From Oscillospiraceae bacterium (GTDB taxonomy: Bacteria; Bacillota; Clostridia; Oscillospirales; Ruminococcaceae), in NCBI GenBank assembly GCA_031285645.1, contig JAITVU010000261.1:1-5760 (forward strand): a stretch of DNA of 5,760 nucleotides, in the 5' to 3' direction. Shown here piece after piece: positions 1-4,578 of the stretch; position 1 is the first letter of the stretch, and each line of letters starts with the position of its first letter. Position numbers and translations under genes: made by a program. The notes beneath the pieces were generated by a model. It ran no database searches, was not told where the DNA came from, and worked only from the letters and a program-made list of their open reading frames with translations.

Positions 1-569
1 TGATCGGCGTTATGTTGGGCAGCGTCGCCGGGTTTTACGGACGGATCGTGGATACCGTCGTGATGCGCCTGTCCGAAATCTTCATGAGTTTCCCTTTTTT
101 ACTCATGTGCATCACCATCGTCGCCGTTCTGGGCTCCGGTATACCCACGCTGATTTTAACCCTCTCTATTTTGAGCTGGCCCAGTATCGCCCGAATCGTG
201 CGCGGGCAAATCCTGACCCTGCGTGAAATGGAATATATGGAGGCTTGCGAGGCGCTCGGCATCCGGGATTTCAGGCGGATATTCCGCCACCTCCTGCCGA
301 ATGTACTCGCCTATGTCATTGTTTACGCCACGCTGGGTATGGCCAATGTCATTTTGGTCGAAACGTCGCTGTCCTTTCTCGGCCTCGGCGTGTCGCCGCC
401 GATTCCCACATGGGGCAATATGATCCAGGATGCCAGGGATCTCCTTGTCATCCACAGTAAGTGGTGGTATTGGATTCCCCCCGGCGTCTGCATCTTTTTA
501 TCCGTTATGTGTTTTAATCTGCTTGGCGACGGCCTGCGGGACGCCATTGATCCCAAACTCAGCAGATAG
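1..569 (+). CDS. dppC: Peptide ABC transporter permease, DppC/OppC type (5' end cut by window edge)
   Basis: Inner-membrane permease of a dipeptide/oligopeptide/nickel-family ABC importer; with a second permease (DppB/OppB, outside the window) it forms the channel driven by the two ATPases encoded downstream. The reading frame is open from base 3 with no stop, and the residues before the first ATG at 12 (IGV) continue the family alignment, so that ATG is internal and roughly 100 N-terminal residues are missing. Counting from that Met, hydrophobic segments lie at about 24-60, 98-120 and 152-172. The cytoplasmic EAA loop that docks on the ATPases is at about 77-97 (EACEALGIRDF, ending LLPN). 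The C-terminus LLGDGLRDAIDPKLSR is a hallmark of the DppC/OppC branch. It ends 21 bp before the ATPase gene, so the two are surely in one operon. The transported substrate cannot be read from the permease; the gene symbol is by family only. Confidence 0.93.
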   Translation, partial: IGVMLGSVAGFYGRIVDTVVMRLSEIFMSFPFLLMCITIVAVLGSGIPTLILTLSILSWPSIARIVRGQILTLREMEYMEACEALGIRDFRRIFRHLLPNVLAYVIVYATLGMANVILVETSLSFLGLGVSPPIPTWGNMIQDARDLLVIHSKWWYWIPPGVCIFLSVMCFNLLGDGLRDAIDPKLSR

Positions 570-575
570 GTCCAC

Positions 576-583
576 GGAAGGAG
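576..583 (+). promoter_or_regulatory. Ribosome binding site for the GTG-started dppD
   Basis: GGAAGGAG lies 7 nt before GTG 591. It fixes the non-ATG start of the first ATPase gene; no other start with comparable spacing is seen in that frame. Confidence 0.8.
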
Positions 584-590
584 ACGGGCT

Positions 591-1568
591 GTGAGCGATA
601 AACTTCTGGATGTTAAAAACCTGAAAACATATTTTTATTCCGACCGCGGCGTTGTGCGCGCCGTTGACGATGTGAGCTTTCACATCAACAAGGGCGAGAC
701 ACTGGGTATCGTGGGCGAATCCGGCTGCGGCAAGAGCATGTCCTGCATGTCCGTACTCCGTCTTGTCGAAACGCCGCCCGGGCGCTATGAAGGCGGAGAA
801 ATCCTCTTCGACGGCCAGGATCTGCTCAAAGTCAGCGACGACGATATCCGAAAAATCCGCGGCAACAAGATATCATTTATTTTCCAGGAACCGATGACAT
901 CCCTTAATCCGGTTTTTAAAATAGGCGACCAACTCAGCGAATCGATGATCCTGCACCGGGGCATGAGTAAAAAAGAGGCTTTGGCCGAGAGTGTGCGCCT
1001 GCTTGAGCTGGTGCGCATTCCAAACCCCGAAAGTGTGGCGGGCGCCTACCCCTTTGCCCTTTCCGGCGGCATGCGCCAACGCGCCATGATCGCCATGGCT
1101 TTGGCCTGCGAGCCTAAACTGCTGATTGCGGACGAGCCCACCACAGCGCTGGATGTGACCATACAGGCTCAGGTGCTCGACCTGATGAACGAGCTTAAAC
1201 AGAAAACGGGGGCCGCCATTCTGTTTGTGACGCATGATCTCGGCGTCATAGCCGAAATGAGCGACCGCGTGATGGTTATGTACGCGGGTAAAGTCGCCGA
1301 GACCGCCTCGGTTGAAGAAATATTCTCAAATCCGAGCCACCCCTATACAATCGGTCTGATTGGGTCGAAACCGGACATGAACACAGAGCGCGAACGGCTC
1401 TATGTCATTCCCGGCGGTGTGCCTGATCTCAGCCATAAGCCGCCGGGCTGCCCGTTCCATCCCCGGTGTGAGCGCGTCCTGCCGCGGTGCAGCCGCGAGT
1501 TTCCGCCTGTAACGGCTCTGTCGGCAACGCATACGGTCTATTGTTGGGACTATAGAAGAACAAGTTAA
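591..1568 (+). CDS. dppD: Peptide ABC transporter ATP-binding protein, DppD/OppD type
   Basis: One of the two cytoplasmic ATPases that power the peptide importer. All ABC motifs are visible in order: Walker A GESGCGKS (42-49), Q-loop Gln99 in [10 protein letters not shown], signature LSGGMRQR (157-164), Walker B LLIADEP with Asp181 and Glu182, D-loop ALDV (186-189), and H-loop His215 in VTHDLG. The C-terminal oligopeptide-transporter extension follows (HPYT at 250-253, then [10 protein letters not shown]). Cys287, Cys293, Cys300 and Cys318 match the four-cysteine pattern of this subfamily, where an iron-sulfur cluster has been described for relatives; binding here is inferred. LSGGMRQR and the 325-residue length favour the D subunit over F. 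The GTG start has a strong ribosome binding site and lies 21 bp after the permease stop. Unusually, the partner ATPase gene does not follow directly but begins after a 281-bp structured gap. Paralogues with the same architecture import nickel or sugars, so the substrate is open. Confidence 0.95.
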   Translation: MSDKLLDVKNLKTYFYSDRGVVRAVDDVSFHINKGETLGIVGESGCGKSMSCMSVLRLVETPPGRYEGGEILFDGQDLLKVSDDDIRKIRGNKISFIFQEPMTSLNPVFKIGDQLSESMILHRGMSKKEALAESVRLLELVRIPNPESVAGAYPFALSGGMRQRAMIAMALACEPKLLIADEPTTALDVTIQAQVLDLMNELKQKTGAAILFVTHDLGVIAEMSDRVMVMYAGKVAETASVEEIFSNPSHPYTIGLIGSKPDMNTERERLYVIPGGVPDLSHKPPGCPFHPRCERVLPRCSREFPPVTALSATHTVYCWDYRRTS

Positions 1569-1597
1569 AACAAGAACCCCGATTTTAGCCTTGCCGA

Positions 1598-1623
1598 CAG
1601 GCATGTTACCGCGAAGCGGCCTG
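1598..1623 (+). repeat. Bulged stem-loop capped by GCGAAGC mini-hairpin
   Basis: CAGG (1598-1601) pairs with CCTG (1620-1623), and CCGC (1609-1612) pairs with GCGG (1616-1619) around a GAA loop, leaving a 7-nt bulge on the 5' side. The GCGAAGC tip is a sequence known to form an exceptionally stable DNA mini-hairpin. Role unknown. Confidence 0.5.
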
Positions 1624-1677
1624 CTCGTTCTTCATGGTCAAACCGCTAAAAAGCTGCTGCTCAACGATCGCTGTAGC

Positions 1678-1722
1678 GCATTCTGCAAAGAATGCACGCG
1701 CGCTGTCCCACAGGCATTTTTT
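1678..1722 (+). promoter_or_regulatory. Possible attenuator: two mutually exclusive stems, one ending in a T-run
   Basis: Stem 1 is GCATTCT (1678-1684) with AGAATGC (1689-1695) around a GCAA loop, which fits the GNRA tetraloop class. Stem 2 uses the same segment, AAAGAATGC (1687-1695), with GCATTTTTT (1714-1722): nine pairs, one of them G-U, with an inner CTGT/ACAG helix (1703-1706 and 1710-1713). Stem 2 ends in six T residues, like an intrinsic terminator, but it is AT-rich and bulged. The two stems share 1689-1695 and cannot form together, which is the layout of an attenuator. No ligand-binding domain was recognised, so the switching role is inference. Confidence 0.35.
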
Positions 1723-1756
1723 AGTGCTTTGACTATACCTGCCGCGATGTCATATC

Positions 1757-1813
1757 CACGCGAAGCGTGACAGCGGGCAAAGCCCGCTGTGGTCTGAAAC
1801 TGACACAGTTTTA
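1757..1813 (+). repeat. Three consecutive triloop hairpins upstream of dppF
   Basis: Hairpin a is CACGC-GAA-GCGTG (1757-1769). Hairpin b is ACAGCGGGC-AAA-GCCCGCTGT (1770-1790), a perfect 9-bp GC-rich stem that abuts hairpin a without a gap. Hairpin c is TGAAACTG-ACA-CAGTTTTA (1795-1813), 8 bp with one G-T pair. All three have exactly three loop bases. The array ends 25 nt before the dppF ribosome binding site. No T-run follows hairpin b, so it is not a standard terminator. It could protect processed dppF mRNA from 3'-5' decay of upstream RNA, slow ribosomes, or be a REP-like repeat. Confidence 0.6.
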
Positions 1814-1837
1814 AACCTATATGACTATATAACAAAA

Positions 1838-1843
1838 CGGAGG
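1838..1843 (+). promoter_or_regulatory. Ribosome binding site for dppF
   Basis: CGGAGG lies 6 nt before ATG 1850 and, with the conserved N-terminus EALVQVENLKKHF, sets the start of the second ATPase. Confidence 0.8.
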
Positions 1844-1849
1844 CTGCGC

Positions 1850-2839
1850 ATGAGTAGTGAGGCATTGGTACAGGTCGAGAATCTGAAAAAACATTTCCCC
1901 ATACGCGCCGGTATTCTGCGCAAAACCGTCGGGTACGTCCGGGCGGTTGACGGCGTGTCGTTTTCCATCGCGCGCGGGCGTACCATGGGCCTTGTCGGGG
2001 AATCGGGCTGTGGCAAATCGACAACCGGGCGCGGGTTGCTGCGCCTTCTCGGCGCGACGGACGGCAGAGTGTATTTTCGCGGTCAGGATGTGCTGAACGC
2101 GAATAAGCGCCTGATGCGCGATCTGCGCACAAAAATGCAGATTGTATTCCAGGACCCGTTCAGCTCACTTAATCCGCGTTTGTCCGTGCATGAAATCGTC
2201 GGGGAGGCCATGCTTGAACATGGTCTTGTTAAAAACAAAGCCGACATGCGCGCGCGCGTTGTCGATATCATCGGCAAGTGCGGCCTCTTTCCCGAACAGG
2301 CCGCGCGCTACCCGCACCAGTTTTCCGGCGGGCAGCGCCAGCGTATCTGTATCGCGCGGGCCCTCGCCGTCAATCCTGAATTTGTTATTTGCGACGAAGC
2401 CGTTTCAGCCCTCGACGTATCCATACAGTCCCAGATCATCAACCTGCTCAAAGATATGCAGAGCGAGATGGGGCTCACATACCTGTTTATCTCCCACGAC
2501 CTGTCCGTCGTTAAATTTATCAGCGACGATGTCGGGGTGATGTATTTGGGTCAGCTGGTTGAAACCGGCTCCAAAGGGGATATTTTTGATAACGCCTTGC
2601 ATCCTTACACACAGGCGCTCCTGTCGGCGTCCCCCTCTTTTGACCCTAAAAACCGACAAAACAAGAAACGGATCATACTCGAGGGAGACATTCCCTCCCC
2701 CGCCGATCCGCCATCCGGCTGCCGCTTTCACACACGGTGCCCTTATGAGAGGGCTATCTGCCGTGAACAGGAACCTGTCAGCGCCGCGCTTGCGCCCGGC
2801 CATTTCGTGAAGTGCCACAAGGCGCAGGGTTTGTTTTAG
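1850..2839 (+). CDS. dppF: Peptide ABC transporter ATP-binding protein, DppF/OppF type
   Basis: Second ATPase of the importer, expected to pair with the DppD-type subunit under the membrane. Motifs in order: Walker A GESGCGKS (50-57), Q-loop Gln101 in FQDPFSSLNPR, signature FSGGQRQR (158-165), Walker B FVICDE with Asp182 and Glu183, D-loop SALDV (186-190), and H-loop His216 in ISHDLSV. The segment after Walker B reads DEAVSALD rather than the commoner DEPVSALD, which should be tolerated. FQDPFSSLNPR and GQRQRI(C/G)IARAL are typical of the F subunit. The C-terminal extension holds HPYTQALLSA (251-260) and cysteines 291, 297, 304 and 322, the same four-cysteine arrangement as in the partner. 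The 329-residue length is normal. It is separated from dppD by a hairpin-rich gap and is followed 30 bp later by a small membrane-protein gene. Confidence 0.95.
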   Translation: MSSEALVQVENLKKHFPIRAGILRKTVGYVRAVDGVSFSIARGRTMGLVGESGCGKSTTGRGLLRLLGATDGRVYFRGQDVLNANKRLMRDLRTKMQIVFQDPFSSLNPRLSVHEIVGEAMLEHGLVKNKADMRARVVDIIGKCGLFPEQAARYPHQFSGGQRQRICIARALAVNPEFVICDEAVSALDVSIQSQIINLLKDMQSEMGLTYLFISHDLSVVKFISDDVGVMYLGQLVETGSKGDIFDNALHPYTQALLSASPSFDPKNRQNKKRIILEGDIPSPADPPSGCRFHTRCPYERAICREQEPVSAALAPGHFVKCHKAQGLF

Positions 2840-2869
2840 CTCTGAAACATATATTTATGAGGTGACGGT

Positions 2870-3103
2870 ATGTTTCAATCTCCAAACAGGCGCGTGGAGG
2901 ACGACCTCGCGCGTATACGCAGCGCTAATTTACCGCCCCGTCCGGCGCCTGCGCAGGCGTTGGATGCCGAAACGCCGAAGCCGCTTGCCACCGGCGATGT
3001 ATGGGCGGCTATTATGGCTCTTGCAAGTATCCTGATTCCTTATATTCTTGTATGTGTCGCTGTTTTCACGGTTGTTTTCCTCATGATCAGAATGCTCGTA
3101 TAA
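2870..3103 (+). CDS. Small single-pass membrane protein, unknown function
   Basis: This 77-residue protein was not recognised as a named family. Residues 1-43 are polar, with a basic and acidic stretch (NRRVEDDLARIR) and a Pro/Ala-rich linker (LPPRPAPAQ). Residues about 44-72 form one long hydrophobic helix with a short positive end (IRMLV), as in a tail-anchored or single-pass membrane protein. TGAGGTGA at 2858-2865 is a strong Shine-Dalgarno match just before ATG 2870. It starts 30 bp after dppF and is followed by a terminator-like stem, so it is probably the last gene of the peptide-transporter operon. It might be an accessory subunit or unrelated; nothing in the sequence decides. That it is a real gene rests on the ribosome site, the coherent soluble-plus-membrane layout and the position. 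Confidence 0.72.
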   Translation: MFQSPNRRVEDDLARIRSANLPPRPAPAQALDAETPKPLATGDVWAAIMALASILIPYILVCVAVFTVVFLMIRMLV

Positions 3104-3128
3104 AGGGGATCCGTTCCCATCTTTTTTT
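3104..3128 (+). terminator. Weak intrinsic terminator at the end of the transporter operon
   Basis: GGGGA (3105-3109) pairs with TTCCC (3114-3118) around TCCG, five pairs including one G-T. It is followed by ATC and seven T residues (3122-3128). The stem is short, so read-through into the next gene is possible. It begins one base after the TAA of the small membrane gene. Confidence 0.5.
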
Positions 3129-3154
3129 GACTTATTCTTTATTTATGATACAAT
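3127..3154 (+). promoter_or_regulatory. Sigma-A-type promoter with extended -10
   Basis: The -35 is TTGACT (3127-3132) and the -10 is TACAAT (3149-3154), with a 16-nt spacer. TG at 3146-3147 adds an extended -10 (TGnTACAAT). Each hexamer differs from consensus at one position. Transcription would begin near 3161, giving a leader of about 59 nt for the DUF3842 gene. The -35 overlaps the T-run of the preceding terminator. Confidence 0.75.
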
Positions 3155-3182
3155 ATTTCTGTTGTATTTTGAGCTTTATCCG

Positions 3183-3193
3183 CCGGAATCCGG
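3183..3193. promoter_or_regulatory. Short palindrome in the leader, possible operator
   Basis: CCGGA-A-TCCGG is symmetrical over 11 bp and lies about 22-32 nt downstream of the predicted transcription start. As RNA it could form only a four-pair stem with an AAT loop. A repressor site is possible but nothing identifies a regulator. Confidence 0.25.
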
Positions 3194-3204
3194 TTCATAT
3201 CACG

Positions 3205-3210
3205 AAAGGA
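3205..3210 (+). promoter_or_regulatory. Ribosome binding site supporting a TTG start
   Basis: AAAGGA lies 9 nt before TTG 3220. The nearer ATG at 3210 opens a frame that stops after about 20 codons, so TTG is the start that gives the conserved N-terminus TILVVDAQGGG. Confidence 0.65.
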
Positions 3211-3219
3211 TGAAATTGA

Positions 3220-3657
3220 TTGACTATACTTGTGGTGGACGCACAGGGGGGCGGCCTTGGCAAAGCCCTGATTGAAAAACTCAAACAGGCGCGGACCGAT
3301 GCCGAAATAATCGGGGTTGGCACCAATTCCATCGCTTCCGCGGCGCTGCTCAAGGCCGGCGCCAGCGCGGTCGCCACAGGCGAAAACGCTGTTTTGTATA
3401 ATGCCGGGCGCGCCGATATCATTGCGGGCGGTATTGGAATTGTGTGCGCCAACGCCATGCTGGGCGAAATCTCGCCTTTAGTCGCGTCCGCCATTTCGGG
3501 CAGCGACGCCGTTAAGGTGCTCATTCCCCTCAATCGCTGTAAAATACAGGTTTGCGGTGTTCCCGACCAGCCCTTGCCGGTAAAAATAGACAATGCCGTC
3601 TCGACCATACATAAGCTGATCGATGATATCAATGCGGGCAACACCGCTTATTTATAA
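3220..3657 (+). CDS. DUF3842 family protein
   Basis: The 145-residue protein matches by recall the DUF3842 family, small cytoplasmic proteins of Bacillota with no assigned reaction. It opens with a beta strand and glycine-rich loop (ILVVDAQGGGLGK, 3-15) resembling the nucleotide-binding start of a Rossmann-like fold. Further conserved-looking blocks are GTNSIA (34-39), LKAGA (44-48), ATGENA (52-57), ADIIAGGIGIV (65-75), MLGEISP (80-86) and LIPLNRC (101-107). A cofactor role is inference from the glycine loop only. No signal peptide or membrane helix is evident. The length is normal for the family. It is read from TTG with a good ribosome site and its own extended -10 promoter, and no gene follows on the same strand, so it appears to be monocistronic. 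Confidence 0.88.
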   Translation: MTILVVDAQGGGLGKALIEKLKQARTDAEIIGVGTNSIASAALLKAGASAVATGENAVLYNAGRADIIAGGIGIVCANAMLGEISPLVASAISGSDAVKVLIPLNRCKIQVCGVPDQPLPVKIDNAVSTIHKLIDDINAGNTAYL

Positions 3658-3783
3658 TAATACACGTTTAAAGCTGACCTTGTTTTATTCAATGGAAAGT
3701 CCCTTTTCCTTGTACTCTTTAAAATGTTTTATAGTGGCTTTACTATACAGCCGGGAACTTCATGACGACATTGTGATAAAAAT
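3658..3783. other. Intergenic region without a credible gene
   Basis: This AT-rich stretch lies between two convergent genes. It contains a TATAGT/ACTATA dyad (3730-3735 and 3742-3747, loop GGCTTT) and a weak GGAAA/TTTCC stem shortly downstream of the DUF3842 stop, with a T-rich but interrupted tail. On the minus strand 3759-3685 is open for 24 codons ending in TAA (protein-like tail HFKEYKEKGLSIE) but has no start codon. Confidence 0.5.
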
Positions 3784-3817
3784 AAACAAACGGACGCATA
3801 CATGCGTCCGTTTGTTT
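3784..3817. terminator. Bidirectional intrinsic terminator between convergent genes
   Basis: A perfect 16-bp inverted repeat (3784-3799 with 3802-3817) has the GC-rich core CGGACGCAT and only two bases between the arms, so the real loop is probably four to six bases. On the minus strand the stem is followed by a T-rich tract (from about 3790 down to 3775, reading TTTGTTTATTTTTATC), a good terminator 11 bp after the phosphotransferase stop. On the plus strand the 3' arm itself ends TTTGTTT, so it can also stop transcripts from the DUF3842 gene 126 bp upstream. Confidence 0.85.
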
Positions 3818-3828
3818 GTGTAGCCGTT

Positions 3829-4578
3829 CTATTCGTAGTCCACAACATTAACCCATTTCAGCAGAAGCTCCCGCTCCTCGGGCTTGCCTTTGACCGTCTG
3901 AGACGCCGCGACAATCGGCAGCCAGCTCTGGACATACTCTTTGGCCGTACCGCTCTTTTCACAGAACAGCGTCATATAGCGCTCCGCGCCCTCTATATCG
4001 CCCTCAAGATGGAAAATCAGGTATGTCCTGGCGGCGTCCGCGGACGCGTTGCCTTGCGTCGCGTGGTTCCAGTCCAATATATACGCTTTGTCTTTGGGCG
4101 TGATAATGACGTTGCTGGGATTAAAATCCCCGTGGCAAAGCTTGTTGTGCTTGGGCATTGAGGCAAGCCTTGTCTGCAGGTCGTACCGCGTGGTATCGTT
4201 CAGCTCCGCCTGGTCGATCTTGCGCTCCATTTTATCATACAGCTTCGTCAGAAGCGGCACGCGCATGCTGTGCATGTGCAGCTGGATATCCACAAAACGA
4301 GCCAGCAGGTCATCCTTGCGCGCGGGGTTTTCCGCGATCAGCTGAGCCACGGTCTTTCCGGGGATGTGCTCGTACCGGATCGCCCACTTGTTGCCCACCT
4401 TTGTCACTTCGTAGATTTTGGGAATTTCAAGGCCCGTCTCCTCCACGCGCGCCAGATTGAGCGCCTCGTTCAGGACGTCCGCTTTGGAATAGCTTTCGTT
4501 GAAGATCTTAATCGCGATGCTGCCGTCCTTGTAGACGGTTTTATTGGGGCGTTCCGCTATGATTGTGTCCAGTTTCAC
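3829..4578 (-). CDS. APH/choline-kinase-fold phosphotransferase
   Basis: A 249-residue cytoplasmic kinase-like enzyme that would move the gamma phosphate of ATP to a small-molecule hydroxyl; the substrate is unknown. Visible kinase landmarks are Lys24 in IAIKIF with Glu38 (NEAL) as its likely partner, hinge-like YEHIPGKT (69-76), catalytic loop HGDFNPSN (149-156) with Asp151 and Asn156, metal-binding Asp169 in LDWN, and AARTYL (182-187). The N-terminus is short and resembles a bacterial family catalogued as TIGR02172, by recall only. It does not look like a known aminoglycoside-resistance enzyme. The GTG start at 4578 overlaps the upstream dehydrogenase stop by four bases (GTGA), with GGAGG inside the end of that gene (4593-4589), so translation is probably coupled. 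A strong terminator follows 11 bp after the stop. Substrate could be a sugar, choline-like compound or cofactor precursor. Confidence 0.88.
   Translation of the reverse strand: MKLDTIIAERPNKTVYKDGSIAIKIFNESYSKADVLNEALNLARVEETGLEIPKIYEVTKVGNKWAIRYEHIPGKTVAQLIAENPARKDDLLARFVDIQLHMHSMRVPLLTKLYDKMERKIDQAELNDTTRYDLQTRLASMPKHNKLCHGDFNPSNVIITPKDKAYILDWNHATQGNASADAARTYLIFHLEGDIEGAERYMTLFCEKSGTAKEYVQSWLPIVAASQTVKGKPEERELLLKWVNVVDYE

Larger units (their letters stand above)
1569..1849 (+). other. 281-bp hairpin-rich gap between the two ATPase genes
   Basis: No credible gene was found here on either strand. The gap splits two genes that are normally adjacent or nearly so. It holds at least five short inverted repeats: a bulged stem at 1598-1623, a tetraloop stem at 1678-1695 that competes with a terminator-like stem at 1687-1722, and three back-to-back triloop hairpins at 1757-1813. 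A further AT-only dyad (TATAT/ATATA, 1818-1831) follows. The outer hexamers AAGAAC (1572-1577) and GTTCTT (1627-1632) can also pair and would enclose the first stem. The octamer GCGAAGCG occurs twice (1611-1618 and 1760-1767), each time as the tip of a hairpin. Either a structured mRNA region that adjusts dppF output or an inserted palindromic repeat element would fit. Confidence 0.7.

Noticed and set aside
1729..1757. Possible internal promoter for dppF starting at TTGACT (1729-1734)
   Set aside because: No acceptable -10 occurs at 16-18 nt; the best (CATATC) matches only three of six positions.
1800..1833. CTGACA (1800-1805) with TATAAC (1828-1833) as a dppF promoter
   Set aside because: The 22-nt spacer is too long and transcription would start on the ribosome binding site.
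1569..1849. Insertion sequence or known riboswitch in the dppD-dppF gap
   Set aside because: No transposase fragment, terminal inverted repeat with target duplication, or recognised riboswitch core was seen.
1638..2132. Minus-strand open frame (164 codons) across the gap and the dppF start
   Set aside because: It overlaps the conserved dppF N-terminus including Walker A, is rich in Arg/Ser/Pro as shadow frames are, and no clear ribosome site was noted.
3623..3823. Plus-strand open frame of 66 codons after DUF3842
   Set aside because: It begins inside the DUF3842 gene, runs through the terminator stem and has no coherent protein features.
3829..4578. Aminoglycoside-resistance gene
   Set aside because: Only the general APH-fold kinase motifs are present; the sequence and the adhE-coupled context do not resemble resistance enzymes or a mobile setting.
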